The notes: a model not told the origin generated them from the sequence alone. 64,000 nucleotides of DNA from Verrucomicrobiota bacterium (GCA_022710935.1 JAKLFY010000018.1:31551-95550); one strand, 5' to 3'; counted from the first letter of the stretch, positions 17,948 to 27,381 are shown. Numbers and translations: made by a program.

Positions 17948-18070
17948 GCATCTGGTTGTTGCGGGTGTTCTGTCTCCCAGTGAGGGCACCGGGCCTACAA
18001 CGGACCGAGACTCCTGGTGTAGGCCGCGTGCCCCCACGCGGCGCAAGGACAGACATCGGTGCGGACGCCG
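17948..18070. repeat. Family A REPIN-like element, half copy
   Basis: Contains the GCATCTGGTTGTTGCGGGTG end, the hairpin around CCCAGTGAGGGCACCGGG and the GTAGGCCGCGTG hairpin, then diverges. It sits between the divergently transcribed der and CPBP genes, likely in or near their promoters. Confidence 0.65.
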
Positions 18071-18139
18071 GGTCAGGCGACCCGGCCAAGCCGATGATGC
18101 CCAGAGGAAGCCGCGCGCCCTGCCTCACGCCGCTGCGGG

Positions 18140-19249
18140 ATGGGCGGATCGAGAATGGCCAGTTGCGCAGGAAGTTCCGCGGGAAGTTCCTTGAAACCGG
18201 GGCGGGAAAGAGGCCAATGTCGGCCCGATCTCGACTTGATTGACGTGTTGAATCAGGACCCTGCCTATCCGAATTTCCGACACGCCCTGCTCTTGGTGGC
18301 GGTTGTGCTGGCTTTGCAGGTGGCGTTCGCGATCCCGCTGGCGGTGCTGGGCGTCGCGCTGAAATCGCCCGTGGTCGAGAGCCCGTGGAGCCTGGGCGTG
18401 ATGAACCTGCTGGCGATCGGGGCCGTGCTGGGATGGGGGTGTTGGAAAACCGGGGCGCCTTGGTCTGAACTCTTCCCCCTGCGCGCCGTCCCGCTCGCGG
18501 TCTGGCCTGCCGTCCTCGTCAGCCAGGCGGGAATGCTGATCGTCGGATCCGAGCTCGACAACCTCGTCCGCTCCCTGCTGCCTCCACCCTCTTTCTTTGT
18601 CGACATGTTTGCCGGTCTCACCGCCGACGCGTCCGCAGGCTCGTTTTTTGCCCTCGTCCTGGTGGCCCCGGCGACCGAAGAACTCCTCTTCCGCGGTCTC
18701 ATCCTGCGCGGATTGCTTCGGCGCGGCTCCCTGACGGCCGCGATTGTCCTGTCCGCCCTCCTTTTCGGGCTGGTGCATCTGAACCCCTGGCAATCGACCA
18801 CGACAACGATGATGGGGCTGTTGCTCGGGTGGTGGACGGTGCGCACTGGTTCGCTGCTGCCCGCGTTGGCGGCGCACGCCCTGAACAACTCGAGCGTTCT
18901 GTGGCATCGGCATCTGCCATTCGAGGTCACAGGATTCAACAACGCCGATGTCATGTCGGCGACCGCCCAGTTCCAGCCGTTGTGGTTCGATACGATCGGC
19001 GTGATGCTGCTCGCCGCGGGAATCGTCTGGCTTCACCGCGCCCTGCCCCCTCGGAGTCTTCGGCTTGCGGGTCCGGGCGAGCCCGCTCCGAACGCGCCGG
19101 ACCTCGGGGTCGAGCCGGCCAGGCCCGGCGAAGTCCCGCCCGTGATCGACCGCGCCCCGGGCTTGGCGAGCGAGGGGCCGGTCAACTCTCCGCAGAATTC
19201 CTTTGACAGAACCGGCATCGACGGCTCGCATGGCGGCAAATCATCTTAA
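18140..19249 (+). CDS. CPBP-family intramembrane glutamic protease
   Basis: A multispan membrane protein of the CAAX-prenyl-endopeptidase / bacteriocin-processing (CPBP, ABI) family. The signature motifs are TEELLFRGLILRGLLRR (EExxxR) and FGLVHLNPWQ, followed by HALNNS. Several hydrophobic helices are clear (LLLVAVVLALQVAFAIPLAV, SLGVMNLLAIGAVLGW). The first ~32 codons read as low-quality sequence, so the true start may be ATG 18155, TTG 18236 or GTG 18245. The Pro-rich C-terminal tail is unusual. Such proteases can mature peptides, but this one is 27 kb from the RiPP locus and has no visible tie to it. Confidence 0.85.
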   Translation: MGGSRMASCAGSSAGSSLKPGRERGQCRPDLDLIDVLNQDPAYPNFRHALLLVAVVLALQVAFAIPLAVLGVALKSPVVESPWSLGVMNLLAIGAVLGWGCWKTGAPWSELFPLRAVPLAVWPAVLVSQAGMLIVGSELDNLVRSLLPPPSFFVDMFAGLTADASAGSFFALVLVAPATEELLFRGLILRGLLRRGSLTAAIVLSALLFGLVHLNPWQSTTTTMMGLLLGWWTVRTGSLLPALAAHALNNSSVLWHRHLPFEVTGFNNADVMSATAQFQPLWFDTIGVMLLAAGIVWLHRALPPRSLRLAGPGEPAPNAPDLGVEPARPGEVPPVIDRAPGLASEGPVNSPQNSFDRTGIDGSHGGKSS

Positions 19250-19255
19250 GAGCAC

Positions 19256-19999
19256 ATGAGAAACTCGCTTATGACCCGCCGCGAGGCGATGCAACGAGCC
19301 GGGCTGGCGGCGACGGCCTGCGTGGCCGGCGCCGCTCAATTCCAGGTCGCGGCCCAGAATTCAGCTTCACCCGCCGCCGCCGGGGCGGAGCCGTATCGAC
19401 TCCCGCCGCTCCCCTATGCCGCGGATGCCCTCGAGCCGCATATCGACGCCCGAACGATGGAGATTCACCATGGCAAACACCACGCCGCGTACGTGCAGAA
19501 CCTCAACAGGGCGGTCGCCGAATTCCCCGCCCTGGCCGCCAAACCGGTCGAGGCGCTCGTCCGCGACCTGTCGGCACTCCCCGACAAGATTCGCACCGCA
19601 GTCCGTAACAACGGGGGCGGGCATGTGAATCACGCCCTCTTCTGGCAGTTGCTCAAGAGGAACGAGAACGGACGGCCCACCGGGGCTCTCGCCAAAGCCA
19701 TCGACGACAAGTTCGGCAGTCTCGACAACTTCCGCCAGGAATTCACCAAGGCGGCCCTGGGCGTGTTTGGGAGCGGATGGGCCTGGCTGACGGTCGACGG
19801 CGCCGGTCTGCGCCTCGAAGCGACGCCCAACCAGGATACACCGATCTCGTTGAACCGGACGCCCATTCTCGGCCTCGATGTCTGGGAACACGCGTACTAC
19901 CTCAAGTACCAGAACCGGCGCGCGGATTACATCGCCGCCTTCTTCAACGTGATCCATTGGGACGCCGTAGCGGATCTGTACAACCGGGCGCGCGCCTAG
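19256..19999 (+). CDS. Exported Fe/Mn superoxide dismutase (Tat signal)
   Basis: Converts superoxide to peroxide and oxygen. The N-terminus has a twin-arginine signal ([20 protein letters not shown]), so the enzyme is likely folded in the cytoplasm and exported. The catalytic domain begins [18 protein letters not shown] and shows all four metal ligands: His in [13 protein letters not shown], His in [10 protein letters not shown], and Asp and His in [20 protein letters not shown]. The start is 7 bp after the CPBP stop. It converges on the YkuD gene, and the two stop codons overlap by 4 bp. Confidence 0.93.
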   Translation: MRNSLMTRREAMQRAGLAATACVAGAAQFQVAAQNSASPAAAGAEPYRLPPLPYAADALEPHIDARTMEIHHGKHHAAYVQNLNRAVAEFPALAAKPVEALVRDLSALPDKIRTAVRNNGGGHVNHALFWQLLKRNENGRPTGALAKAIDDKFGSLDNFRQEFTKAALGVFGSGWAWLTVDGAGLRLEATPNQDTPISLNRTPILGLDVWEHAYYLKYQNRRADYIAAFFNVIHWDAVADLYNRARA

Positions 20000-20631
20000 T
20001 CGGAGATCCATACCAGCGTCCCCACAGCCAGCCGGTCGTAGAGCGGCATCAGGTCGCGTGCCGCCAGGTGAACGCATCCGCGCGAGGCGGGGCGGCCCAA
20101 GGTGAGTTCATTTCCGACGCCGTGGACGTAGATGCAGCGTTCGAGCGTGTCGACATTTCCGCCGCGATTCCACCCTGGTTCGAGGCCTTCGAGCCACAAA
20201 ACCCGATGAGCGATGGCGGCCTGGGGCTGCCCTTGCCACGTGAGGCCGACCGGTTCCCGGTTCACGAGCACAACCCCGACCGGCCATCCGCCTCCGGCCT
20301 TGTGCGCGATGCGGTGGAGTCCGAGCGGCGTGCGGTTGGTGTCCATGACCTGCCCGATGCCGAAGCGCGAGGTCGAGATTCGGTACCGCATGCGTCGGCG
20401 CGCTGTGCCTGGGAGGACAGGCCGGTGGGTGGGGATCGCCTGAGCCGCGGGATCCAGTTCGAGCCATTCCATCTGTTGGGTCTGCACCCGCACAAGCAGG
20501 AGATGGCGGGTCAACCGGATCCCAAGTCTGCGGCAGGCCTGGATCATCCCCGCGGGCAGGCTTTGGGGCATTGCACGACAAGGCTTCGTCTGGTCTGCGC
20601 CAGGCACGAAGGTGGGCGGCGCGGTCCTCAC
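19996..20631 (-). CDS. L,D-transpeptidase (YkuD domain)
   Basis: A 211-residue cell-wall cross-linking or anchoring enzyme. The catalytic YkuD motif is plain: [20 protein letters not shown] followed by VHL, with His and Cys as the active residues. No signal peptide is visible at the GTG at 20631, which overlaps the argA stop (GTGA); a cytoplasmic or weakly exported form is possible. Co-transcription with argA is implied by the overlap, although the functions differ. Confidence 0.82.
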   Translation of the reverse strand: MRTAPPTFVPGADQTKPCRAMPQSLPAGMIQACRRLGIRLTRHLLLVRVQTQQMEWLELDPAAQAIPTHRPVLPGTARRRMRYRISTSRFGIGQVMDTNRTPLGLHRIAHKAGGGWPVGVVLVNREPVGLTWQGQPQAAIAHRVLWLEGLEPGWNRGGNVDTLERCIYVHGVGNELTLGRPASRGCVHLAARDLMPLYDRLAVGTLVWISD

Positions 20632-21962
20632 CTCAGGCTCTTGACCAACACCTTCGAGCGCCGTCCGTTCTGGCTGTACTTCTCGCGACGCCCGGGCGGC
20701 AGATCGTCGGGAGAGCCTTCCTGGAACCCGCCTTTGGACTGGAAGTAGGTGAAGGCCTGGGTGGACAGGGCGATCAACTCGCGCAGGCCCAGCTCGCGCG
20801 CCTTGTTCTCGATGAACTGCAGCAGCTTGCGCCCGATGCCCTGGTTCTCATGCGAGGGATTCACATACAGACAGGCCAGCTCTCCCTTGCCCGACTCGGG
20901 GTGGATATGCAGGGCCACACAGGCGACCGGGTTCTTGTCGATCTCGAAAATGTAGTAGTCGCCGAGCGTTTTCTCGATGCTGCTCCGGCTCCGCTTCACG
21001 AGTTCCTCGGACTCGACCGAGGGCTGGATCAGTTTCAGGATGCTGGGGATGTCCTTCTTCATCGCGCGGCGCACGTGCTGGTATTCGTTGGCGTAGACGA
21101 GCGTGCCGACCCCTTCGTTCGAGAAGACCTCGGTCAGCAACGCCTCGTCGAGTCGCCCATTGATCACGTGCACGCGTTGGACGCCGGCGCGACAGGCGGC
21201 CACGGCGTGAATGGCTTTCGAGAGCGTTTCCGCCGGCAACTGCTCCCGGTCCTCAGCCAGAACGTGGTCGAGGTCGCTGGCCAGGATCTGCCGGAACAGG
21301 CGGCCCTGCCGGAACAGGCCGTCATACGTGGTCACAAAGATCAGTTTGATCGCTTTGAGCGCCTCGGCGACCGCCACGGCGATGCCGTCGGAATTCACAC
21401 GGTAGGTGCGGCCCTCTCCATCGAAACCGAGGGGCGGGATGATGGGGATCACGTCCTGCTCGAGCAGGGTCTGGATCAGCTCGATGTCGATCCGCTCCAC
21501 CTTCCCTGTGAAGAGGTGATCGACCCCCTGAAGGATGCCCATCGGATGGGCCACGATGGCGTTCGGGCAGGCGGCCCGCAGATCCTGGGTCGCCAGGCCC
21601 TCGAGGATTTCGTGGGTGAGCCTGTTGGCGGCCGTGAGAGCCAGCTTGAGCGTCTCGGCATCCGTCACCCCGCTGCCATCCAGATTGGAGGGGTGAATCT
21701 GTTGTTGGCTGGCGAGCAGGCGGATTTGGGCCGACGCACCGTGCACCAGCACGACGCGAATATTCAAGGACCGCAGCACGGCCACATCCATCAGGATGTT
21801 GGCGAAGTTCTCGTCCGTGACGATGGCCCCATCAACGCTGATCACGAACGTTCGTTCGCGAAAGCGCGGGATATATTGCAGGATGCCCCGCAGATCGGTT
21901 GGTTTCACTCTGACACCCGCATGTGTTCGTTGCGGCGCCGCCAATAGGTAGGCACTCGCCAC
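20628..21962 (-). CDS. argA: N-acetylglutamate synthase (amino-acid kinase + GNAT)
   Basis: Makes N-acetyl-L-glutamate from glutamate and acetyl-CoA, the first step of arginine synthesis. The N-terminal amino-acid-kinase-like domain has TFVISVDGAIVTDENFANIL, VVLVHGASAQIR and DVIPIIPPLGFDGEGRTYRV. The C-terminal GNAT domain carries LACLYVNPSHENQGIGRKLL, the acetyl-CoA loop, then ALSTQAFTYFQSKGGFQEG. The layout matches ArgA rather than a kinase. Start choice is uncertain: ATG 21962, or GTG 21908 (VKPTDLRGILQYIP), which is nearer the family start. Divergent from the ThiF-family gene. Confidence 0.9.
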   Translation of the reverse strand: MASAYLLAAPQRTHAGVRVKPTDLRGILQYIPRFRERTFVISVDGAIVTDENFANILMDVAVLRSLNIRVVLVHGASAQIRLLASQQQIHPSNLDGSGVTDAETLKLALTAANRLTHEILEGLATQDLRAACPNAIVAHPMGILQGVDHLFTGKVERIDIELIQTLLEQDVIPIIPPLGFDGEGRTYRVNSDGIAVAVAEALKAIKLIFVTTYDGLFRQGRLFRQILASDLDHVLAEDREQLPAETLSKAIHAVAACRAGVQRVHVINGRLDEALLTEVFSNEGVGTLVYANEYQHVRRAMKKDIPSILKLIQPSVESEELVKRSRSSIEKTLGDYYIFEIDKNPVACVALHIHPESGKGELACLYVNPSHENQGIGRKLLQFIENKARELGLRELIALSTQAFTYFQSKGGFQEGSPDDLPPGRREKYSQNGRRSKVLVKSLR

Positions 21963-22031
21963 GCAGATTCAATGAATTTCTGTCGGCCTTGTGCAATGTC
22001 CCGGCTCGAGCCATCTTCGCCCTCGACGAAA

Positions 22032-22817
22032 ATGACCATGCCTCTCAGCGACGAGGAAATGCGCCGGTACGCGCGGCATCTGATCCTGCCGGAGATCGGT
22101 TTGGCCGGGCAGCACAAGCTGCGCGCGGGGAGCGTCTTGTGCGTCGGCGCCGGCGGGCTCGGGTCGCCCGTCGCGCTGTACCTGGCAGCGGCCGGCATTG
22201 GACGGCTGGGGATTGTGGATGCCGACGTTGTGGATTGTTCGAATCTCCAGCGCCAAATCCTGCACGGGACCGGCGATTTGGGCCGGGCCAAGACCGACTC
22301 GGCCGCCAACGCCTTGCGGCGTCTGAATCCGCACGTGGATGTCGTGCTCCACGCGGTTCGACTGACGCGGGACAACGCGCCGCACTTGCTGGAGGGGTGG
22401 GACGTGGTCGTGGGAGCCACCGACAATCTCGACGCGCGGTACTGGATCAACGAGGCCGCCGTGCGGCTTGGGAAACCGAATGTTTACGGCGCGATCGGAC
22501 GATTCGACGGACAGGCCAGCGTGTTCGCCCCGCATCGGCGCGGGCCGTGCTATCGCTGTCTGTACCCCGAACCGTCCGCGCCGGGACATGAGTCGGAGGC
22601 GGCATCCAACGGAGTCCTGGGAGTGGTGCCTGGGATCGTCGGTTGCATCCAGGCAACCGAGGCTCTCAAGTGGATTCTCGGCATCGGATCTTCGCTGCTC
22701 GGACGGCTGTTGGTCCTCAACGCCCTCGAGATGCGGTTCCGCGAAGTCCAGATCCGTCGCGACCCGGCGTGTCCGGTCTGCGGCAAGCGCCCTGCCAGCG
22801 ATGAGACGGCCGGCTAA
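22032..22817 (+). CDS. moeB: ThiF/MoeB-family sulfur-carrier adenylyltransferase
   Basis: Activates the C-terminus of a ubiquitin-like sulfur carrier (MoaD or ThiS) by adenylation. It begins LSDEEMRRYARHLILPEIGL. The nucleotide site has CVGAGGLGSPVALYLAAAG and DADVVDCSNLQRQILH; the Asp for metal is in VVGATDNLDARYWIN. Two zinc CxxC pairs are present (CYRC and CPVC). The cysteine normally just before AGVLG is missing here (EAASNGVLGVVPG). The ATG at 22032 (MTMPLSDEE) was preferred over one 20 codons upstream. No rhodanese domain, so MoeB/ThiF cannot be told apart; the symbol is a best guess. The stop lies in repeat B copy 2. Confidence 0.88.
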   Translation: MTMPLSDEEMRRYARHLILPEIGLAGQHKLRAGSVLCVGAGGLGSPVALYLAAAGIGRLGIVDADVVDCSNLQRQILHGTGDLGRAKTDSAANALRRLNPHVDVVLHAVRLTRDNAPHLLEGWDVVVGATDNLDARYWINEAAVRLGKPNVYGAIGRFDGQASVFAPHRRGPCYRCLYPEPSAPGHESEAASNGVLGVVPGIVGCIQATEALKWILGIGSSLLGRLLVLNALEMRFREVQIRRDPACPVCGKRPASDETAG

Positions 22818-22886
22818 CCCGCATATTGACACACCGTCAGTGCACAGGCCGGTCAGACCTCGCAGGAAGACTGCTATGCGGGTTAG
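22814..22886. repeat. Family B inverted-repeat element, copy 2
   Basis: A 73-bp element bounded by a perfect 11-bp inverted repeat, CTAACCCGCAT at 22814 and its complement at 22876-22886. The left end provides the TAA stop of the ThiF/MoeB gene. After the left end it continues ATTGACACACC, similar to the TTTCTCACC of the other copies. Confidence 0.65.
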
Positions 22887-23231
22887 AGAGGCAGAACCGC
22901 GCCAGGATCTCCTGGGCCGCCCCGAGCAAGACGACGGCCTGTTGATCGAGAAACCGATTCGTGTCCCCCCAGTGGTTCTTGGTCGGGAGCGGAGCCGGAT
23001 CGGCCTTGGTGCACGAGGACCGGGTCGTCCTGTTTTTCAGCCTCAGGCAATATGCCACAAGGGGCAGAGGCAATCAAAGGAGCTGAATGCGGCGCACCGC
23101 CCGATCAACGGTGATCTCGGCTGGGGAGCATCCGTCCCGGTCTCCCGTCTAACCGCAGGTGACGGACGGTCGAAGACGTCATCCTGGCCCCACGGCTGGC
23201 ACCGAACTGCACCGCATCCTGAAAAGTCGAC
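22887..23231. other. Intergenic region, no gene recognised
   Basis: 345 bp between repeat B copy 2 and the serpin. A minus-strand frame (TKNHWGDTNRFLDQQAVVLL) has protein-like composition but no family was recognised, and it may be another gene fragment. The serpin promoter presumably lies in the last part. Confidence 0.35.
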
Positions 23232-24521
23232 ATGAAAGCTGATCTTCTCCTGGTCGCGTCTCTCGCGTTGAATCTCGTGCTCCGCCCATCCGCCGCTGGC
23301 GAAGCAGGCGCTCCGCCGGGCAATCCGGCCGCCGCGGCCCAGGCCATCAATGCGCTGGGCCTCGAACTGCTGGCCAGAGGAACGGCGGTCGACGCCAACG
23401 CGTTGCTCTCGCCCTATTCGATCCAGACGGCGCTGGCGATGACCTTCGCCGGAGCAGCCGGCGCCACGCGCGCCGAGATGGCCGATGTGCTCCATTACGC
23501 CGGGGACGAAGCGGCCTTGCACCGATCATTTGCCGCGCTGCGACAGGCCTTGGAGGAGGTTGCCCGGAAGACGGCGGCGCAGGCCGAAGACGCCCGAACG
23601 TGGGGCGGCTCCAGCGAACCCGTTGTGCTCACCGTTGCGAACCGCTTGTTCGGCCAGGACGGCTACGCGTTTCGCGCGCCGTTCTTGACCCTGGTGAAAA
23701 ACACCTATCACGCGCCGTGTCAGCCGCTGGACTTCGCCCGGGACCCTCAGGCGGCGACGCGCAAGATCAACGGGTGGGTCGAACAGGAGACGCGGCAGCG
23801 CATCCGCGATCTGGTTCCTCCCGATGGTCTCGACAAGGATACCCGGCTCGTTCTGGTGAACGCGATCTACCTGAAGGCGCCGTGGGCGGAGGAGTTCTCG
23901 GCTTCGGCGACCCAACCGCGTCCGTTCCATGTGAAGGGCGGTGCGGCGCAGGATGTGCCCACCATGGTCCGCCAGGCCCAGTTCGGGTACAGCCATCGGG
24001 ACGGCTTCAGCGTGGTCACGATCCCTTACAGCGGCGGCGAGGTTCAGTTCCTCATCCTGCTGCCGGACCGGACCGATGGCTTGGCCGGGTTGGAAGCGAA
24101 AGCCACCCCAGCACTCCTGGCGGAGTGCGCCAAGCCCGAACCCACCGACGTGATCCTCTACCTGCCCAGGTTCAGGGTCGAGCCGCCGCTATTTCGACTC
24201 GGCAAGGTGCTCCAATCGCTGGGTATGCGCTCGGCCTTCGATCAACCGCCGGGCACGGCCGACTTCGACCGGATGGCGCCCCGGAGAGCGGATGACTATC
24301 TCCGCATCTCGGAGGTCTTCCACAAGACGTTCCTGGCGCTGGACGAGCGTGGGACGGAAGCGGCGGCCGCCACAGCCGTGGTGATGGCTAGGGTGACGGC
24401 CATGGTCGGGACGAAGCCCAAGCCGGTCGAGGTGCGGGTGGATCATCCCTTTCTCTTTGCCATTCAGCATCGTCCGAGCGGGGCCTGCCTGTTCCTGGGG
24501 CGGATCACCGAACCGCGGTAG
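23232..24521 (+). CDS. Exported serpin (serine-protease inhibitor)
   Basis: A 429-residue serpin with a signal peptide (LLLVASLALNLVLRPSAAG). Fold markers are NALLSPYSIQTALAMTFAGA, LVLVNAIYLKAPWAEEF, RFRVEPPLFRLGKVLQSLGM and the C-terminal VDHPFLFAIQHRPSGACLFL. The reactive loop has an inhibitory-type hinge, DERGTEAAAATAVVMAR, with small residues that allow loop insertion. Counting from the hinge places P1 near the R-V pair, suggesting trypsin- or elastase-like targets. It probably inhibits a protease in the cell envelope or surroundings. The loop is several residues longer on the primed side than in alpha-1-antitrypsin. Confidence 0.93.
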   Translation: MKADLLLVASLALNLVLRPSAAGEAGAPPGNPAAAAQAINALGLELLARGTAVDANALLSPYSIQTALAMTFAGAAGATRAEMADVLHYAGDEAALHRSFAALRQALEEVARKTAAQAEDARTWGGSSEPVVLTVANRLFGQDGYAFRAPFLTLVKNTYHAPCQPLDFARDPQAATRKINGWVEQETRQRIRDLVPPDGLDKDTRLVLVNAIYLKAPWAEEFSASATQPRPFHVKGGAAQDVPTMVRQAQFGYSHRDGFSVVTIPYSGGEVQFLILLPDRTDGLAGLEAKATPALLAECAKPEPTDVILYLPRFRVEPPLFRLGKVLQSLGMRSAFDQPPGTADFDRMAPRRADDYLRISEVFHKTFLALDERGTEAAAATAVVMARVTAMVGTKPKPVEVRVDHPFLFAIQHRPSGACLFLGRITEPR

Positions 24522-24576
24522 GCGCGCCGGGCTGCCACAGCGGCTCCAGGCACGCTCTCCCGGCGTGCCGCGCGCT

Positions 24577-24831
24577 TCACTCGTAGACTTCCAACTCCGC
24601 AACGGCCATTTGCGCGCCTTTCTCGTCCGGCCCGTCCGGCTTGACTGCGCTCACGCGGACAAACTGCGCTTGAACAGACTTGGGCAACTCGCAGGCGTAG
24701 GGCTTGCCATCGAGGAACACATCAATCGACACCACCCCGCCGGTCCGATTCACCTCGGCGATGCACTCGGTCAAATCGGTTTTCGAGTACCGCACGCCCG
24801 GTTGCCCCCAACCGGCGCCCAGGTAGTTGCC
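24577..24831 (-). pseudogene. C-terminal fragment of an alpha-L-fucosidase-like / discoidin-tailed hydrolase
   Basis: About 85 codons: NYLGAGWGQPGVRYS, then VNRTGGVVSIDVFLDGK resembles the end of the catalytic barrel in GH29-like proteins, and QFVRVSAVKPDG with AELEVYE resembles a discoidin-type ending. Everything upstream is missing: the similarity stops exactly where repeat B copy 3 begins, so the deletion breakpoint coincides with the repeat. Convergent with the serpin. Family assignment is tentative. Confidence 0.45.
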
Positions 24832-24901
24832 TAGCGCGCATTTCTCACCAGGTTTTGGACGGCGCGAAGCCGATGTCATCGAAAGCGGTAGCCAGGCGCT
24901 A
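24832..24901. repeat. Family B inverted-repeat element, copy 3
   Basis: About 70 bp, left end TAGCGCGCATTTCTCACCA, right end CAGGCGCTA (7 of 9 pairs). The inner part (CGAAGCCGATGTCATCGAAAG) is closely shared with copy 4 at 30434. Abuts the truncated fucosidase-like fragment. Confidence 0.6.
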
Positions 24902-25024
24902 GAAAAGCAAAATCGCCTTTTCTCGCCAGCATGGAACATTTAGAAATCGACATCAATTTCGTCGATGTGCCCGCCAACCTCTGGGGTTGGAACGGGGAAA
25001 CGTTCTGACGACTGCAATCCGGCT

Positions 25025-26710
25025 GTGAACACGCACTTCGTTCTTTTCATGACCCAGCTGACACTGGTGCAGGGACTGGCGTTGGCGGGCGATGCGGTGC
25101 CGTCGGTCCGCGTCATGATGCCCGATGAGCCCGGTGCCATCACCAGGCGGGCGGTCGAGATTCTCAGCCGACAGATTGGCCAACGATGCGGGGCCAAAGT
25201 GGTTAGCAGCGGTGAAGCCGCAGGGTTGGTGGAAGTGGGCATCGAAGCCGGCATCGGGACGGAAGGTTACCGGATCGTGGACGGACCCGGGGGGGCAGTG
25301 AGGATCGTGGGTAACGACGAGAGAGGGCTGCTCTACGGCGTGGGCAGATTCCTGCGAAGCTCGCGCTATGATCGCGGTGGGTTCACTCCCGGCGCCTGGC
25401 GAGGCACCTCCGTGCCGCGCTGTCCGATGCGCGGCATCTACCTCGCAACCCACTTCAATAATTACTACGAGGCCGCTTCGCCCGAGGAACTCGAACGTTA
25501 CGTCGAGGACCTGTCGTTGTGGGGTTTCAACCTGTTGATGCTCGCTTATCCTCACTGGCAGTATGCCGGCTACAATGATGCGGCGGCCCGCAAGATGACC
25601 GAGCATCTGCGCCGGATCATGAGGGTGGCCAAGCAGGTGGGGATGCGCGTGAGCGTCGGCGACGCCCTCAACGGCGGGTTTACCTCGACGCCCCAGGAGA
25701 TGCGCTGCACCCCCGTCCCGGATCCGCTGGGCCGGCACGGCAACTTTGGCGTGAACCTCTGCCCCAGCAAGCCGGCGGCGAGGGCACAGTTGCTGAAGAA
25801 CTGGGAACAGTTGCTGGACCAGTTCGCTGACCCCGGCTTGGATTGCGTCACCTACTGGCCGTACGACGAAGGCGGTTGTGGCTGTCCGGACTGCTGGCCG
25901 TGGGGTGCGCGGGGGTATCTGAGTCTGTCCCGTGCCGTGTCGGCGCTGGTGCGTCAGCAAAGCCCCCACGTCAATGTCATTCTCTCGACGTGGACCTTCG
26001 ACACGCCCCCCGCCGGCGAGTGGGAAGCGCTGAGCGCGGCTCTCGAGCAGGACAAGAGCTGGGCGGATTACATTCAAGCCGACGCGCACGAGGACTTTCC
26101 GCGATTCCCGCTGGAGCGGGGCGTGCCCGGCGGTCTGCCGCTAATCAACTTTCCCGAGATCAGCATGTGGGGCCAGAACCCCTGGGGCGGCTACGGGGCC
26201 AACCCCCTGCCCGGTCGCCTCCAACGGCTCTGGGACCAAACCCAGCGCAAACTCTCTGGCGGAACCCCCTATTCGGAGGGCATCTACGAAGATATCAACA
26301 AGGCGATCTGCAGCCAGTTCTACTGGGACCCGGAACGCCCGGCGATCGAGACGGTTCGGGAGTATGCGGCCTTCGAGTATTCACCTGCGGTCGCCGATGA
26401 CGTGGTGAAGGTGGTGGAGGTATTCGAGACGAACCATCGGCGAGAGCAAATCGGCCCGAGCGCTCAAGAGGCGTTCGAGCGCGTCAAGGGCATCGAGGCC
26501 AGGTTGGCGCCCCAGGCTCGGGAGGCGTGGCGGTGGCGGATTGTCTATCTGCGTGCGCTGATCGACTGTGAATTGCTCAGGACGCGGGGGAAGCTCGAAG
26601 GCGAGCCGCTGCAGGCGGCTTTTCGCGAGCTGACGGCGATCTACCACGCCGAACACGCTCACTCGATGCCCATTCGCCCGCCGCAAATTGGCGGTGCCGG
26701 CTCGAAGTGA
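25025..26710 (+). CDS. Exported GH20-like glycosidase-fold protein
   Basis: A protein of ~561 residues. The N-terminal part (about 25-110) looks like the alpha/beta domain that precedes hexosaminidase-type barrels (GYRIVDGPGGAVRIVGNDER, GLLYGVGRFLR). A TIM-barrel-like region follows, with MRGIYLATHFNNYYEAASPE, WGFNLLMLAYPHWQYAGYND and YWPYDEGGCGCPDCW. The GH20 catalytic DE pair could correspond to YDEGGC, but this is not certain. The C-terminal third is helical. Start: ATG 25049 or GTG 25025; the latter gives a fuller hydrophobic signal (FVLFMTQLTLVQGLALA). Likely degrades a glycan outside the cytoplasm; substrate unknown. Confidence 0.65.
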   Translation: MNTHFVLFMTQLTLVQGLALAGDAVPSVRVMMPDEPGAITRRAVEILSRQIGQRCGAKVVSSGEAAGLVEVGIEAGIGTEGYRIVDGPGGAVRIVGNDERGLLYGVGRFLRSSRYDRGGFTPGAWRGTSVPRCPMRGIYLATHFNNYYEAASPEELERYVEDLSLWGFNLLMLAYPHWQYAGYNDAAARKMTEHLRRIMRVAKQVGMRVSVGDALNGGFTSTPQEMRCTPVPDPLGRHGNFGVNLCPSKPAARAQLLKNWEQLLDQFADPGLDCVTYWPYDEGGCGCPDCWPWGARGYLSLSRAVSALVRQQSPHVNVILSTWTFDTPPAGEWEALSAALEQDKSWADYIQADAHEDFPRFPLERGVPGGLPLINFPEISMWGQNPWGGYGANPLPGRLQRLWDQTQRKLSGGTPYSEGIYEDINKAICSQFYWDPERPAIETVREYAAFEYSPAVADDVVKVVEVFETNHRREQIGPSAQEAFERVKGIEARLAPQAREAWRWRIVYLRALIDCELLRTRGKLEGEPLQAAFRELTAIYHAEHAHSMPIRPPQIGGAGSK

Positions 26711-26718
26711 GCGTTTGA

Positions 26719-27381
26719 CCCGCCGAATCCGTCGGGGCCAACCGCCCCACCATCACGACGACGCTATCCAGTTGGGACAGAAGAAGCATCGGGCCGCGGG
26801 CAACACCGTCCGCAACAATTTCGCCCACAGCGCTCTTCCTGACGACGGCGCGAACCACATTCGATCGCTCTCGAGTCGCCCTGATTATCGGGAACAGAAG
26901 CTACCCGGTGACCTTTGCGACTCCCTCGCAGATGTCCACCGCCCTCGGCTCCATGGACCGAGGACGCATCGAGCGCCTCGATCTGACGGTCCACATTCCC
27001 ATCGCCGACGTTGACAGGGACGGCCTGCCCGACGACTGGGAAACTGTGTACTGCGGCTGCGTGACCTGCTGCGACCCAGAGGCCGATGTAGACGGCGCCG
27101 GCCTGGCGATGTGGGAGGAGTATCACGCCGGCACCGACCCAAACGACCCGCAGTCTGCCTTCCGCTTCATCCGCTACGACGTCCACCTGGCTGGCGGTTT
27201 CCAGGTGGAATGGTCCAGCATGGCCGGCCGCGCCTACGTCCTCGAGCGTTCGGCCGCCCTGGCAAACGACTGGGTTGTCGTGCGCAGTGACGTCGCAGCC
27301 ACCCCGCCCCAGAACCTGTACCACGACACCACAGCCACCGGAGCCGGCCCGTACTTCTACCGGCTCCGCCTGTCGCCCTGA
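26719..27381 (+). pseudogene. C-terminal piece of a large surface protein
   Basis: The frame is open from the stop at 26716 to 27381 but has no plausible start. It reads ISPTALFLTTARTTFDRSR (beta-sandwich), then IPIADVDRDGLPDDWETVY, a calcium-loop type tail with CGCVTCCDPEADVDG, and ends in a sandwich domain (FQVEWSSMAGRAYVLERSAA). This ending is typical of multi-domain exported Verrucomicrobial proteins thousands of residues long, so the 5' part has been lost. The first GTG/ATG in frame would start mid-domain. Lies just after the GH20-like gene. Confidence 0.6.

Noticed and set aside
18140..19249. CPBP protease as the RiPP leader peptidase
   Set aside because: Family members can do this, but the gene is about 27 kb away and sits with housekeeping genes; no evidence links them.
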